Shown here: positions 11,835 to 20,745 of the stretch, piece after piece
Numbering within the stretch: position 1 is the stretch's first letter
How the letters are laid out: every line of letters starts with the position of its first letter
Assembly (NCBI RefSeq): GCF_002072105.2
Contig: NZ_MTBC01000012.1
Coordinates: 1-64,000 of the forward strand
From: Croceivirga radicis
GTDB lineage: Bacteria; Bacteroidota; Bacteroidia; Flavobacteriales; Flavobacteriaceae
Length of the DNA: 64,000 nt
Direction: 5' to 3'
Notes under the pieces: generated by a model
Seen by the model: the letters and a program-made list of their open reading frames with translations, nothing else
What the model was told of the DNA's origin: nothing
The model's database searches: none
Translations under genes and position numbers: made by a program

Positions 11835-14041
11835 GAATTACTGGTAGTTTGGGAACCAAATACGTTTTCGCCTATTTTGGTGTAGAAAACTTCAGGTTTA
11901 AACGGTTTGGTTACTACGGCATTACAACCTGCTTCAAAGAATTCGTCCAAGCTATCTTCCATGGAGATTGCGGTTAAAGCAATTATTGGTATTTGGGTAT
12001 TAAATTTTCGTATCTGCTTGGTAGCCTCCGTACCGCTAATTCCAGGCATATGAATATCCATTAAAATAACGGCATATTCATTGGCTTTTGCTGCATCTAT
12101 AGCTTCATTCCCGTTGTTGGCAATATCACAAGTAATACCCTTTTTATTGAGCATTTTCTTTGTGATTACTTGGTTTATTTTGTTGTCTTCTACCACTAAA
12201 ACATGAAGACCTTCAAAATTATAATCATCTACAGATGGCTCAAAGGTTAGTTCTTCCTCATAGGTTTCTTTAACCTTAAAATTTAAATCAAAGAAGAATG
12301 TACTGCCTTCACCAACAGCACTATTTAAATTTATTTTACTATCAAATAACCCTAATAGACTTTTTACAATAGTTAATCCTAACCCGGTTCCGCCATATTC
12401 ACGGTTTATTTGTATGGAACCCTGCTCAAAACTGTCAAAAATATTTTTTTGTTGTTCTTCAGAAATTCCAATACCCGTGTCACTCACAGCAAAATAGATG
12501 GTTACTTGGTCCGCGGTATGTTCTTTTAATTTGGCGATTACGGTTACGGTTCCATTTTTGGTGAACTTTAGGGCGTTACCCACTAGGTTCATAAAAATTT
12601 GAGACAGTTTTAACGGATCGCCCAATAGGGTAGGCGGTATGTTTTTATCAATGTTAACCACTAGACTGGTTTTAGAATCTTTTGCGTTTTGTTGTAAAGA
12701 ATCTATAACGTCGTTTATAACCTTGGTTAGTTTAAAATCAATGTTTAATGGTTCAAGTTTTTCGGCATCTATCTTATTTATTTGAAGAATATCGTTGATA
12801 AAGTTCAACAAATAATCGCCAGAAAATTTAAGGGATTTTAGATGTTCTTTTTGGTGCTCTGCAGGGTTTTCTTCCAAGAGCAGGTGGGTTAAACCTGTAA
12901 CAGCATAAAGGGGTGTTCTAAGCTCGTGTGTAACAGTGCTCAAAAAATTCATTTTAGCCTCCATAGCCGTAACCGCTGCATCTCTGGCAATTTCTAATTC
13001 ACTGTTTTTGGTCTGCAGTAAATCGTTGGTTTTTAGCTTTATTTGGTTGTTTCTATATAAAGAAACGGCTAAGATAGAAATGATGGTTAAAAATGCAGAT
13101 GTAAGTATAGCGGTAATCTCTGACCGGTTAGCAGATGCGCTTAATTCTTCATTTTTACCTTCTAAATCTTCTAAGGTTTTTGCAAACTGGTCAAATTTAA
13201 TTTGATTCGCTTTTTTGTTCTGTGCCTCTAAGCGATTTAAATTATAAATGGAGTCCCTCAAATTCAATATTTTTTTATTGAACTTTAAGGCGCTAGCATA
13301 GTCTCCTAACTCCTCATACGTTTTGGCCAAAAAACGACTCGCTCTGTCAATTTCTCTAAAATATTGATTTTTAAGTGCAATTTCCATTGCCGCCTCACCG
13401 TGTTTTTGTGCACTTTCTAAATCTTCCAATTTTTTATGGAGTCTTGCAAGACCTAGATTTGCCTTGGTTGCCAAAAAGCTGCGTTCTAGATTGTCAGAAT
13501 TAACCAAAAGTGCGTTATAGTTGGTTTTGGCATCTTCAAATTTGTCTAGTTTTAAGTATATATCGGCTTCTGCCAATAAAATGTGGTTAAGTAAGTTTTT
13601 ATCGTTGGTTAACCTCTTTACTTCGTTTAATTCTCTCATGGCCTGAAAGTTATTGTCAGACCTGTATAACAATACGGCGTTTATATATTTATGTACGGCA
13701 TCACCGTATGGGTATTCTGTTGTTTTTAGTAAAACACCGGCTCTATCCCAATAAAAGAGTGTGGTTTCTAAATCTTCTAATTCTAGATATAACAAAGAGA
13801 ATTGATGATACGTATCTAAAAGCAATTGCATATTGTCCTCCTGTTCTGCGCTATTGGCAAGTTCTTGGAGGGCCTTTAATGCTTCTTCCTTGTTATCATG
13901 GTGTATAAAGTTTCTTGCTTCTTTAAAAGGATCGTTAGATACTTGAAGCGTAAGGGCTTGTAAGCTAATACCTTGAAGAAGGAATAGGCCTATTAAAAGA
14001 AATGTAGTTAATTTTTTAATTGGGTCGATTGCTTTTATCAA
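11831..14041 (-). CDS. TPR-containing hybrid sensor histidine kinase/response regulator
   Basis: The protein has 736 residues: a signal or anchor helix (12-30), TPR-like helical repeats (about 35-270), a transmembrane helix (308-328), HisKA with phospho-acceptor His372 (THELRTPLY), HATPase (N489, DTGIGI at 521-526, GGTGLGL at 550-556), and a receiver with Asp662 (MDIHMPG) and a C-terminal TKPFKP. The periplasmic TPR domain suggests sensing of a protein or large ligand. No output domain is present, so phosphate probably moves to another protein. It lies 2 bases after gap in the lipA-gap direction. Confidence 0.9.
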   Translation of the reverse strand: MIKAIDPIKKLTTFLLIGLFLLQGISLQALTLQVSNDPFKEARNFIHHDNKEEALKALQELANSAEQEDNMQLLLDTYHQFSLLYLELEDLETTLFYWDRAGVLLKTTEYPYGDAVHKYINAVLLYRSDNNFQAMRELNEVKRLTNDKNLLNHILLAEADIYLKLDKFEDAKTNYNALLVNSDNLERSFLATKANLGLARLHKKLEDLESAQKHGEAAMEIALKNQYFREIDRASRFLAKTYEELGDYASALKFNKKILNLRDSIYNLNRLEAQNKKANQIKFDQFAKTLEDLEGKNEELSASANRSEITAILTSAFLTIISILAVSLYRNNQIKLKTNDLLQTKNSELEIARDAAVTAMEAKMNFLSTVTHELRTPLYAVTGLTHLLLEENPAEHQKEHLKSLKFSGDYLLNFINDILQINKIDAEKLEPLNIDFKLTKVINDVIDSLQQNAKDSKTSLVVNIDKNIPPTLLGDPLKLSQIFMNLVGNALKFTKNGTVTVIAKLKEHTADQVTIYFAVSDTGIGISEEQQKNIFDSFEQGSIQINREYGGTGLGLTIVKSLLGLFDSKINLNSAVGEGSTFFFDLNFKVKETYEEELTFEPSVDDYNFEGLHVLVVEDNKINQVITKKMLNKKGITCDIANNGNEAIDAAKANEYAVILMDIHMPGISGTEATKQIRKFNTQIPIIALTAISMEDSLDEFFEAGCNAVVTKPFKPEVFYTKIGENVFGSQTTSNS

Positions 14042-14043
14042 AT

Positions 14044-15051
14044 TTAAATAAAACCATTTTGTTTTATCAAATAAATAAGGTCAATTAATCTTGAGCTATA
14101 GCCAACTTCATTATCATACCAGCCTATAACCTTAACCATTTTACCAATAACCGAAGTCATCTGGGAATCAAACGTACAAGAATAGGAACTATTGTTTATG
14201 TCAATAGAAACAATTGGGTCTTCCGTGTAATGTAATATATTTTTTAAGGTAGTATTGGCGCTAGCTTTAAAGGCTTCGTTAATGGTTTTAATAGTAACCT
14301 CTTTTTTAACGTTAAAGGTAATATCTGTTAACGAACCGTTTGGTACGGGTACCCTAATGCCACAACCTCCAATTACATTAGACAACTCTGGGAATATTTT
14401 GGTAAGCGCCTTGGCCGCTCCGGTGGTAGTTGGTATTATGGATTGGCTTGCTGCCCGACTTCTACGTAAATCGCGATGTGGTTTGTCATGCAAGCTTTGG
14501 TCAGAAGTAAAGGAATGTACGGTAGTTATATAAGCCTGCTCTATGCCACACAATTCTTGTATTACTTTAATCATTGGTGCCGCATTATTGGTAGTACAAG
14601 ATGCGTTTGAAATGATATGATCGTCTTTGGTTAAACTATGGTGATTAACTCCAAGTACAATCATTTTTAAATCATCTTCTTCTGGCGGAACAGAAAGAAT
14701 TACTTTTTTGGCACCATTTTTAAGATGATAAGTTAAATCATCTTTAGCTTTAAATTTTCCGGTTGCCTCTATGATTATATCAATATTAGCAGGCCATTTT
14801 ATTTCACTTGGGTGGGAGTAATTATAGATTGGAATTTTTTGCTTATTTACAATGATGGCTTGGTCGTCATTGCTTACTTCTTGATTGTAAACCCCATGAA
14901 TACTATCGTATTTAAGCAAATGCGCCAAGGTTTTGGTATCTGCCAAATCGTTAATGGCAACAACCTTGATGTTTGTATGTTGGGTCAGCAATCGGAAAAA
15001 TGTTCTACCTATCCTGCCAAACCCATTAATGCCAATGTTTATTGTTGTCAT
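14044..15051 (-). CDS. gap: Glyceraldehyde-3-phosphate dehydrogenase, type I
   Basis: The 335-residue enzyme oxidises glyceraldehyde-3-phosphate to 1,3-bisphosphoglycerate. It shows NGFGRIGR (9-16), catalytic Cys152 in SNASCTTN, His179 in TTVHSF and the C-terminal WYDNEVGYS. An Asp at 35 after beta-strand 2 fits NAD preference. It lies 24 bases downstream of lipA and 2 bases upstream of the hybrid kinase. That setting is unlike a glycolytic gap and suggests a second, specialised paralogue. Confidence 0.92.
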   Translation of the reverse strand: MTTINIGINGFGRIGRTFFRLLTQHTNIKVVAINDLADTKTLAHLLKYDSIHGVYNQEVSNDDQAIIVNKQKIPIYNYSHPSEIKWPANIDIIIEATGKFKAKDDLTYHLKNGAKKVILSVPPEEDDLKMIVLGVNHHSLTKDDHIISNASCTTNNAAPMIKVIQELCGIEQAYITTVHSFTSDQSLHDKPHRDLRRSRAASQSIIPTTTGAAKALTKIFPELSNVIGGCGIRVPVPNGSLTDITFNVKKEVTIKTINEAFKASANTTLKNILHYTEDPIVSIDINNSSYSCTFDSQMTSVIGKMVKVIGWYDNEVGYSSRLIDLIYLIKQNGFI

Positions 15052-15075
15052 TTAATAAAATACGGCTGGGTGCTA

Positions 15076-15954
15076 TTATTCAATATGTTTGTGGGCTTTG
15101 TAAGAAGAGCGTACCAATGCACCGCTTTCTACATGTCTAAAACCTAAGTCCAATCCTATTTCTTCGTATTTTTTGAATTGGTCTGGTGTAATGAACTGTT
15201 TAACTGGCAAGTGTTTTCTAGATGGTTGCAAGTATTGACCAATAGTAACTACATCTACATTGGCACTTCTTAAATCATGCAAGGTTTCTATAACTTCTTC
15301 TTCTTGCTCTCCCAAACCTAACATAATGCCAGATTTGGTTCTGTGGGCACCATTATCTTTTAAATATTTTAGTATGGCTAAACTTCTATCGTATTTGGCT
15401 TGTATACGTACTTCTCTGGTTAACCTTTTTACGGTTTCCATGTTATGCGAAATAACTTCTGGAGCAACCGATAAGATTCTATCTAAATGGGTTTCTATAC
15501 CTTGAAAATCTGGTATCAAGGTTTCTAATGTGGTATTTGGGTTCATACGGCGAACGGCATTTACCGTTTCTGCCCAAATTATAGATCCCATATCTTTTAA
15601 ATCATCACGGTCTACGGAAGTTAGTACCGCATGTTTAATTTTCATTATTTTAATGGATCTGGCCACTTTTTCCGGTTCTTCCCAATCCACGTTTTCTGGC
15701 CTTCCGGTTTTAACGCCACAAAACCCACATGATCTTGTGCACACATTGCCCAAAATCATGAAAGTTGCGGTGCCTTCTCCCCAGCATTCGCCCATGTTAG
15801 GGCAACTTCCAGAGGTGCAAATGGTGTGTAGGTCATACTTGTCTACCAAGCCTCTTAATTGGGTGTATTTTTTACCTGTAGGTAATTTTACCCTCAACCA
15901 TTTTGGTTTGCCTTTTTTTGGTGGTATTACGTGTGTTGCAACTTCTGTGGACAT
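15076..15954 (-). CDS. lipA: Lipoyl synthase
   Basis: This 292-residue radical-SAM enzyme inserts two sulfurs into octanoyl-lipoyl domains. Auxiliary-cluster cysteines are at 46, 51 and 57 ([12 protein letters not shown]). The radical-SAM triad is at 72, 76 and 79 (CTRSCGFC). The C-terminal RSSY (282-285) supplies the serine ligand of the auxiliary cluster. All required residues are present and length is normal. A TAnnTTTG box 18 bases upstream makes it the likely first gene of lipA-gap-kinase. Confidence 0.96.
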   Translation of the reverse strand: MSTEVATHVIPPKKGKPKWLRVKLPTGKKYTQLRGLVDKYDLHTICTSGSCPNMGECWGEGTATFMILGNVCTRSCGFCGVKTGRPENVDWEEPEKVARSIKIMKIKHAVLTSVDRDDLKDMGSIIWAETVNAVRRMNPNTTLETLIPDFQGIETHLDRILSVAPEVISHNMETVKRLTREVRIQAKYDRSLAILKYLKDNGAHRTKSGIMLGLGEQEEEVIETLHDLRSANVDVVTIGQYLQPSRKHLPVKQFITPDQFKKYEEIGLDLGFRHVESGALVRSSYKAHKHIE

Positions 15955-15971
15955 AACAACTGTTTAGCTTA

Positions 15972-15979
15972 CAAATATA
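15972..15979 (-). promoter_or_regulatory. Candidate -7 box (TATATTTG) for lipA
   Basis: TATATTTG on the minus strand matches the consensus and lies 17 bases before the lipA ATG. The -33 position reads TGG, a weak match. Confidence 0.4.
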
Positions 15980-16013
15980 CGAAAAGGCAATGGTAACCCC
16001 ATTTTATCTAAGT

Positions 16014-16580
16014 CTATTTGCTATCTGTAATTATTTCTGAAAGTAATTTTTTAGCGCGTAGTAACTTTACTTTGATCCTGTTTATGGGTTCGTTCAATTC
16101 TGTGGCAATTTCTGCGTAACTCATCTCATTAAAGAACCTAAGTTGTATTACCTGTTGATAGTGCGGTTTTAGCTTTTTAATGTTGGCCAATAAGGTTGCT
16201 AAATTTTGTTCTGTAATTAAAGCGTCCTCTGCCGTGGGGCTATTGTCTAAAATACTATTTACCTCTTCTGGTTTACTTGTGTCTTTACCGTCTAAGATGT
16301 TTCTTTTCTTTTTTCTAAGTAAATCTACATGTAGGTTTTTAGATATGGTTACCAACCAGGTGCCAAACTCATATTTTTCGTCATAGGTTTGGATTTTATC
16401 AAAAGCTTTGGAAAAGGTTTGCACCGTAATGTCTTCTGCGTCATTTTCATTTTCGGTACGTTTTAGTTGAAATCCGTATACCTGCCCCCAGTATTTATCC
16501 AGTAACAAAGAAAATGCTATTTGTTGGCCTTTCTTTGCCTGGGCAATGGTTTGCTGTAAATCAAAATGAGAGTCGCTCAA
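16014..16580 (-). CDS. ECF-type RNA polymerase sigma-70 factor
   Basis: The 188-residue protein has sigma region 2 (about 22-95: AFSLLLDKYWGQVYGFQ, NDAEDITVQTF, FGTWLVTISKN) and region 4 (about 125-185: LKPHYQQVIQLRFFNEMSY, INRIKVKLLRAKKLL). It should redirect RNA polymerase to a small regulon. No anti-sigma follows. Instead a small Cys-rich membrane protein gene sits 21 bases upstream in the same direction, which may be co-transcribed. Confidence 0.9.
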   Translation of the reverse strand: MSDSHFDLQQTIAQAKKGQQIAFSLLLDKYWGQVYGFQLKRTENENDAEDITVQTFSKAFDKIQTYDEKYEFGTWLVTISKNLHVDLLRKKKRNILDGKDTSKPEEVNSILDNSPTAEDALITEQNLATLLANIKKLKPHYQQVIQLRFFNEMSYAEIATELNEPINRIKVKLLRAKKLLSEIITDSK

Positions 16581-16601
16581 AAAAAATGGATTCTTAAATT
16601 T

Positions 16602-16808
16602 CTAGGCTTGTATAACGGAATCTTTTTTGCATTCTTGTTCTTCTGGCGTTTTACCACAAAAACCACAAGCCTCTCCCTCTTGGTTTAAGAACGGACTTTG
16701 GCTAGCACAGGTACCAGCAAACTTACCATCTTTCTTTCCCCAAATCTTTATGGCAATACCAGCAAAGGCCAATGCCAACAATCCAACTGTAAGTAGTACT
16801 AATTTCAT
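16602..16808 (-). CDS. Small Cys-rich single-pass membrane or secreted protein
   Basis: The 68-residue product starts MKLVLLTVGLLALAFAGIAI (one hydrophobic helix or signal sequence). A short tail follows with four cysteines (CASQSPF, ACGFCGK, QECKK). I do not recognise a named family; the tail could bind metal or form disulfides. A TTG at 16826 would give 74 residues, but it lies inside a perfect TATTTTTG -7 box, so the ATG at 16808 is the start. It is first in a likely two-gene transcript with the ECF sigma gene. Confidence 0.75.
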   Translation of the reverse strand: MKLVLLTVGLLALAFAGIAIKIWGKKDGKFAGTCASQSPFLNQEGEACGFCGKTPEEQECKKDSVIQA

Positions 16809-16823
16809 ATCTGAAAATTTGTA

Positions 16824-16831
16824 CAAAAATA
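16824..16831 (-). promoter_or_regulatory. Candidate -7 box (TATTTTTG) for the small membrane protein/ECF pair
   Basis: A perfect TAnnTTTG on the minus strand, 15 bases before the ATG at 16808 and just after the anti-sigma terminator. It decides the start codon choice of the small protein. Confidence 0.45.
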
Positions 16832-16844
16832 AGCAATAGCAGAA

Positions 16845-16872
16845 AAAAACCGGAAGATGTCTTCCGGTTTTA
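16845..16872 (-). terminator. Intrinsic terminator after the anti-sigma gene
   Basis: AAAACCGGAAGA pairs with TCTTCCGGTTTT around a 2-4 base loop, followed by seven T's on the minus strand. It separates the sigma/anti-sigma pair from the next transcript. Confidence 0.85.
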
Positions 16873-16879
16873 AATTATT

Positions 16880-17638
16880 TTAATATTTGATGTCTGCGAC
16901 AATGTTTTCTACACTGGGAGCTAAATTACCACCTTTAGGTTCAATAGTTATATAGCCCACGGCTTGGTCTGCATAAGGTAGGGCCAGTAGTTTTTCCTTA
17001 TCGTCAAATTGTTTTATAACGCCTAAGTTTACCATTTCGCCATTTACCTCTGCCCACATTTGATAACACTGTTCTTCTGGCAATTGTGGTAGGTGGCTCA
17101 CGTTTATATACGATAGTTTTTTAACCGGATTAACATAGGCCACAGCCTTAAGTTCCTGTGCTTTTTTATTGCCTCTAATGTTTAACTTTTTGGTGTTGGG
17201 ATTATTAAGCACTATATATTGGTTGCGGATGTCTTCTAGTTCCAAGCGCATATCCATTTCCAACGTTTTGATTTTGTTGTTAACGATGGTATTCTTCTCC
17301 ATTAAATCTTGATTTTGATCGTAGAAAAAGAATGCAGACCCAGCGAACAACAAGGCAACAATGCTGGCAGCAATAGCAAAACGATAGAATTTACTATTAT
17401 TTTTCTTTTGCTTACTAATTTTATGAAGTATGGTTTCCTTAAGACCTTCTGGAGCTTTAATGGCATGTAGTTTAACATAGGCTTCCAAATTATCTTGTAG
17501 TTCATCATAGGCTTTTCTAACTTCAGGATACAACGCTATGTACCGCTCTGTCTTAGCAGTTTCTAGATTATCTGTCTCACCTAATAGATAACGCTCTAGT
17601 AAATCGCTCTCTAAAAAATCGTGTATTTTATTTTTCAT
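16880..17638 (-). CDS. RskA-type anti-sigma factor
   Basis: The 252-residue protein has an N-terminal cytoplasmic helical domain (residues 5-75) without the zinc HxxxCxxC motif. A transmembrane helix spans 86-106, a coiled stretch 110-145, and a periplasmic RskA-like domain the rest (PEEQCYQMWAEVNG, LGVI, VGYITIEPKGG). It should hold the upstream ECF sigma factor at the membrane until released by regulated proteolysis. Its ATG overlaps the sigma stop (ATGA), the usual arrangement. Confidence 0.9.
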   Translation of the reverse strand: MKNKIHDFLESDLLERYLLGETDNLETAKTERYIALYPEVRKAYDELQDNLEAYVKLHAIKAPEGLKETILHKISKQKKNNSKFYRFAIAASIVALLFAGSAFFFYDQNQDLMEKNTIVNNKIKTLEMDMRLELEDIRNQYIVLNNPNTKKLNIRGNKKAQELKAVAYVNPVKKLSYINVSHLPQLPEEQCYQMWAEVNGEMVNLGVIKQFDDKEKLLALPYADQAVGYITIEPKGGNLAPSVENIVADIKY

Positions 17639-18198
17639 AACATTGAAATTATAAATAGTACAAGAGCTGGGGCACCATAAATCTTTCTCATTTCCCTTAA
17701 TCCAATTTTTAGTCTGGATTTTATGGTTCCTAAAGGAATATCTAGTTCTTCACTGGCCTCTTGTTGGGTCATGCCCTCAAAGAAAAGCGCCTCTAATACA
17801 ATTCTGTATTTTTCTTCTATTTTATCTAGATGTTCTTTTACGTCTAAAAACTCTGGTCTTATACTTTGTTCACCTACATTATATACGTCAGAAACATCAA
17901 TTTGGATTTCCTTATCGGTTTTTGTGCTTACACTCCTTAATTTGTCTATTGCCGTATTGCGGGTTATACGAAACAACCAAGTAAATAATTTTGCTTTGGA
18001 AGCATCATAAGAATCTGATTTTTTCCAGATTTTAATAAAACTTTCTTGTACAACGTCTTGGGCTAATTCTTCGTCTTTAACAACCTTATAGGCAACCCCA
18101 AAAAGGGTGTCTGCGTAATTATCGTAAAGTAAAGACATGGCTTTTTCATTACGCTCTTCTAATAACTCTACAATGTGATTTTCCAGTAGTTTACTCAT
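17635..18198 (-). CDS. ECF-type sigma factor, SigK-like, paired with anti-sigma
   Basis: The 187-residue protein has region 2 (MSLLYDNYADTLFGVAYKVV, LAQDVVQESFIKIW, FTWLFRITRNTAIDKLR) and region 4 (IEEKYRIVLEALFFEGMTQQEASEELDIPLGTIKSRL). The 4-base overlap with the RskA-type gene shows they work as a pair. Upstream DNA (18199-18389) is AT-rich and I cannot place a confident autoregulatory promoter. Confidence 0.92.
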   Translation of the reverse strand: MSKLLENHIVELLEERNEKAMSLLYDNYADTLFGVAYKVVKDEELAQDVVQESFIKIWKKSDSYDASKAKLFTWLFRITRNTAIDKLRSVSTKTDKEIQIDVSDVYNVGEQSIRPEFLDVKEHLDKIEEKYRIVLEALFFEGMTQQEASEELDIPLGTIKSRLKIGLREMRKIYGAPALVLFIISML

Positions 18199-18360
18199 AG
18201 TTTGGAAAAAAAATCAGAAAAAATTCAATTTAAAACATCCAAACGTAATTTTCTCCCGTATATCCATTAGTGCTAAAGTAAAAAAATACATTACAACGGT
18301 AGCTATTCTAAGGAGAAGTTACTTTTAAGATATTAAATTTTTGGTTAGTTTGGTTTGGTA

Positions 18361-18392
18361 TAACCCCAGTGGCAGTCTTGTTGCTGGGGTTA
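18361..18392 (-). terminator. Hairpin at the murB stop codon
   Basis: TAACCCCAG and CTGGGGTTA form a 9-bp stem with a 14-base loop; the murB stop is inside one arm. There is no T run on the minus strand, so termination would be weak. Confidence 0.35.
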
Positions 18393-19406
18393 TTTTATTA
18401 TGTTGACTTCCGGGTCAATGGTAATATTAAAATTATCCTTAACGCATTGTTGTATTTTCTTAGCTAAATCTAGAATTTCTTTCCCCGTAGCGCTATCGTG
18501 GTTTACCAGAACCAAGGCTTGTTGGCTGTGAACCCCTGCATCGCCATAACGTTTTCCTTTAAATCCACATTGTTCTATTAACCAACCGGCGGGTATTTTA
18601 TAAGTGCCGTCTTCTAACTCATAATAGGGTGCATTTTTATTTTTTCTTATAAATGCATTGAACGTTTTTTTGGAAATAACAGGGTTTTTGAAAAAACTAC
18701 CACTATTTCCAATTGCTTTGGGGTCTGGCAACTTACTTTTCCTGATGTTTATAACGGCATTAGAAACGTCTTTTATGGTAGGCGAAACTATATTAAGTTT
18801 TTCCAACTCTGCCTCAATGGCACCATAATGGGTATGTAATTGATGGTTGTGTTTGGTTAATTTAAATTTTACGGCCGTAATTATATATTTGCCTTTTTTC
18901 TTTCCTTTAAAGACAGAATCCCTGTAACCAAATTCGCAATCTTCAGTAAAAAATTCTTCTAACTCCTGACTTTCTATATGCATGGCTTCGCAGCTTACAA
19001 AGCTATCTTTTAGCTCCACGCCATAGGCGCCTATATTCTGTATGGGTGCAGTACCCACATTACCAGGGATTAAAGAAAGATTTTCTAAACCGCCATAGTC
19101 TTGTTTTAAGGTCCATTGAACAAATTCGTGCCAATTTTCACCAGCCATTGCCTTAACAATTACCCTATCTTCATCCTCTTCTACTACGGTGATTCCCTTA
19201 AGGTTTATATGTAATACTAAATCTTCAATATCCTTTAATAATAACATATTACTACCGCCCCCAAGAATAAAATAATTGGGATAGGCAGATAACTGCAACG
19301 CCTTTTGTAATTGCAATACCGTATTTACCTCCAGAAAAAAACGTGCGTTTACGTTAATTCCAAAGGTGTTGTAAGGTTTTAAAGATTTGTTTTCCTCAAT
19401 GTTCAC
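18390..19406 (-). CDS. murB: UDP-N-acetylmuramate dehydrogenase
   Basis: The 338-residue flavoenzyme reduces UDP-GlcNAc-enolpyruvate to UDP-MurNAc with NADPH in the cytoplasm. It starts with the NTFG motif. GGGSNML and the FAD-binding LSLIPGNVGTAPIQNIGAYG are present, as is the catalytic Ser in NSGSFFKNP and the C-terminal Glu in DPEVNII. Length and the inserted YRDSVFK region fit type I MurB. Its start overlaps the aminotransferase stop by 4 bases, so the two are co-transcribed. Confidence 0.95.
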   Translation of the reverse strand: MNIEENKSLKPYNTFGINVNARFFLEVNTVLQLQKALQLSAYPNYFILGGGSNMLLLKDIEDLVLHINLKGITVVEEDEDRVIVKAMAGENWHEFVQWTLKQDYGGLENLSLIPGNVGTAPIQNIGAYGVELKDSFVSCEAMHIESQELEEFFTEDCEFGYRDSVFKGKKKGKYIITAVKFKLTKHNHQLHTHYGAIEAELEKLNIVSPTIKDVSNAVINIRKSKLPDPKAIGNSGSFFKNPVISKKTFNAFIRKNKNAPYYELEDGTYKIPAGWLIEQCGFKGKRYGDAGVHSQQALVLVNHDSATGKEILDLAKKIQQCVKDNFNITIDPEVNIIK

Positions 19407-20596
19407 GTTTGTGGATATTGTTTTAAAGCTTCTTTTAAAATGGTTATGGCCTTAACTAGTTCTTTTTCTTCTAATACATAAGCAATGCGTATTTGGTTTT
19501 TCCCTTTTCCTTCGGTAGCATAAAAACCAGAGGCGGGAGCCACCATTACGGTATTTCCATCCAATTCAAACGATTCTAAAAGCCATTGTGCAAAATCATC
19601 AGTGTCTGCCACCGGTAATTCTGCTATGCAGTAAAATGCACCACTAGGTTCGGCCACGGTAAGACCTGGAATTTCTTTTAGCCCTTTTATTAGCAAATCC
19701 CTTCTAGAAACGTATTCTTCTATTACAGCGGTAAAATAGTTATTTGGTGTTTCTAAAGCTGCTTCGCTAGCTATTTGTGCCAGTGTTGGAGGGGAAAGCC
19801 TTGCTTGTGCAAATTTTAGTATGGCTTGCATTAACTCCTTGTTCTTAGAAACAACACAGCCAATTCTAGCACCACACATACTGTATCTTTTGGATACGGA
19901 GTCTACCATAATGGCATTTTCCGCTATACCATCAATACTTAATATAGAATGGTGTTTTTTATTGTCATAAGCAAATTCACGATACACCTCATCTGCAATT
20001 ATAAATAGGTCGTGCTTTTTGGCTAGTTGGGCCAGCTCCTCAACTTCTTCCTTGGTGTAAAGGTAACCGGTAGGGTTTCCAGGGTTACAAATTAATATGG
20101 CCTTGGTTTTAGCACTTATTACTTTTTCAAAGTCGGCAATGGGTGGTAAGGCAAAGTTGTTTTCTATGCTAGATAAAATTGGTACTACGGTAACACCGTT
20201 GTTGGTGGCAAACCCATTGTAGTTGGCGTAAAAGGGTTCAGGAATAATTATTTCATCACCCTGATCCATTATAGCGCCCATCACAAAAGAAAGTGCTTCT
20301 GACCCCCCAGTTGTTACTATAATATCTTCTGCGGAAACGGTTATCTCATGCTGCTTATAGTAAGCGGCAATTTTAGTTCTATACGCTTCGGAACCTTCTG
20401 TTCTGCTATAGGCAAGAACATCCAACTTCATATTCCTTACGGCATTTAAGGCAACTTCTGGTGTTTTAATATCTGGTTGGCCGATGTTCAAATGAATTAC
20501 ATTTACCCCCTTCTTCTTGGCATTTTCTGCGAATGGCACCAATTTTCTAATTGGCGAAGAAGGCATATTCAAGCCTTTCTGTGATATATTGGGCAT
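19403..20596 (-). CDS. PLP-dependent class I aminotransferase
   Basis: The 397-residue fold-type I enzyme has PLP-lysine Lys236 in SVSKRYSMCG. NPGNPTGY (171-178), ADEVYREFAY (201-210) and a C-terminal GKNQIRIAYV with the carboxylate-binding Arg are also present. It resembles aspartate/aromatic aminotransferases, but substrate cannot be fixed from sequence. Another ATG at residue 11 is possible; the first is kept because the family N-terminus (SPIRKLVPFA) lies shortly after. It is the first gene of a pair with murB. Confidence 0.9.
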   Translation of the reverse strand: MPNISQKGLNMPSSPIRKLVPFAENAKKKGVNVIHLNIGQPDIKTPEVALNAVRNMKLDVLAYSRTEGSEAYRTKIAAYYKQHEITVSAEDIIVTTGGSEALSFVMGAIMDQGDEIIIPEPFYANYNGFATNNGVTVVPILSSIENNFALPPIADFEKVISAKTKAILICNPGNPTGYLYTKEEVEELAQLAKKHDLFIIADEVYREFAYDNKKHHSILSIDGIAENAIMVDSVSKRYSMCGARIGCVVSKNKELMQAILKFAQARLSPPTLAQIASEAALETPNNYFTAVIEEYVSRRDLLIKGLKEIPGLTVAEPSGAFYCIAELPVADTDDFAQWLLESFELDGNTVMVAPASGFYATEGKGKNQIRIAYVLEEKELVKAITILKEALKQYPQT

Positions 20597-20745
20597 AGTC
20601 TAATTTTTTGCAAAAATGGCGAAACAATGTGAGTATAACAACATTAAAGATTAAGATTTAGCGATGCTCTTGCGCTATCGTTTGGTGTAAAATTGAAATT
20701 TTAATCTTAACTTATTGCAGCTATAACTGTTTAACTGCAAGTATT

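Noticed and set aside
18199-18389. ECF autoregulatory promoter before the SigK-like gene
   Set aside because: A GTAAC...CGTT pair exists but the spacing is about two bases too long and the match is weak.
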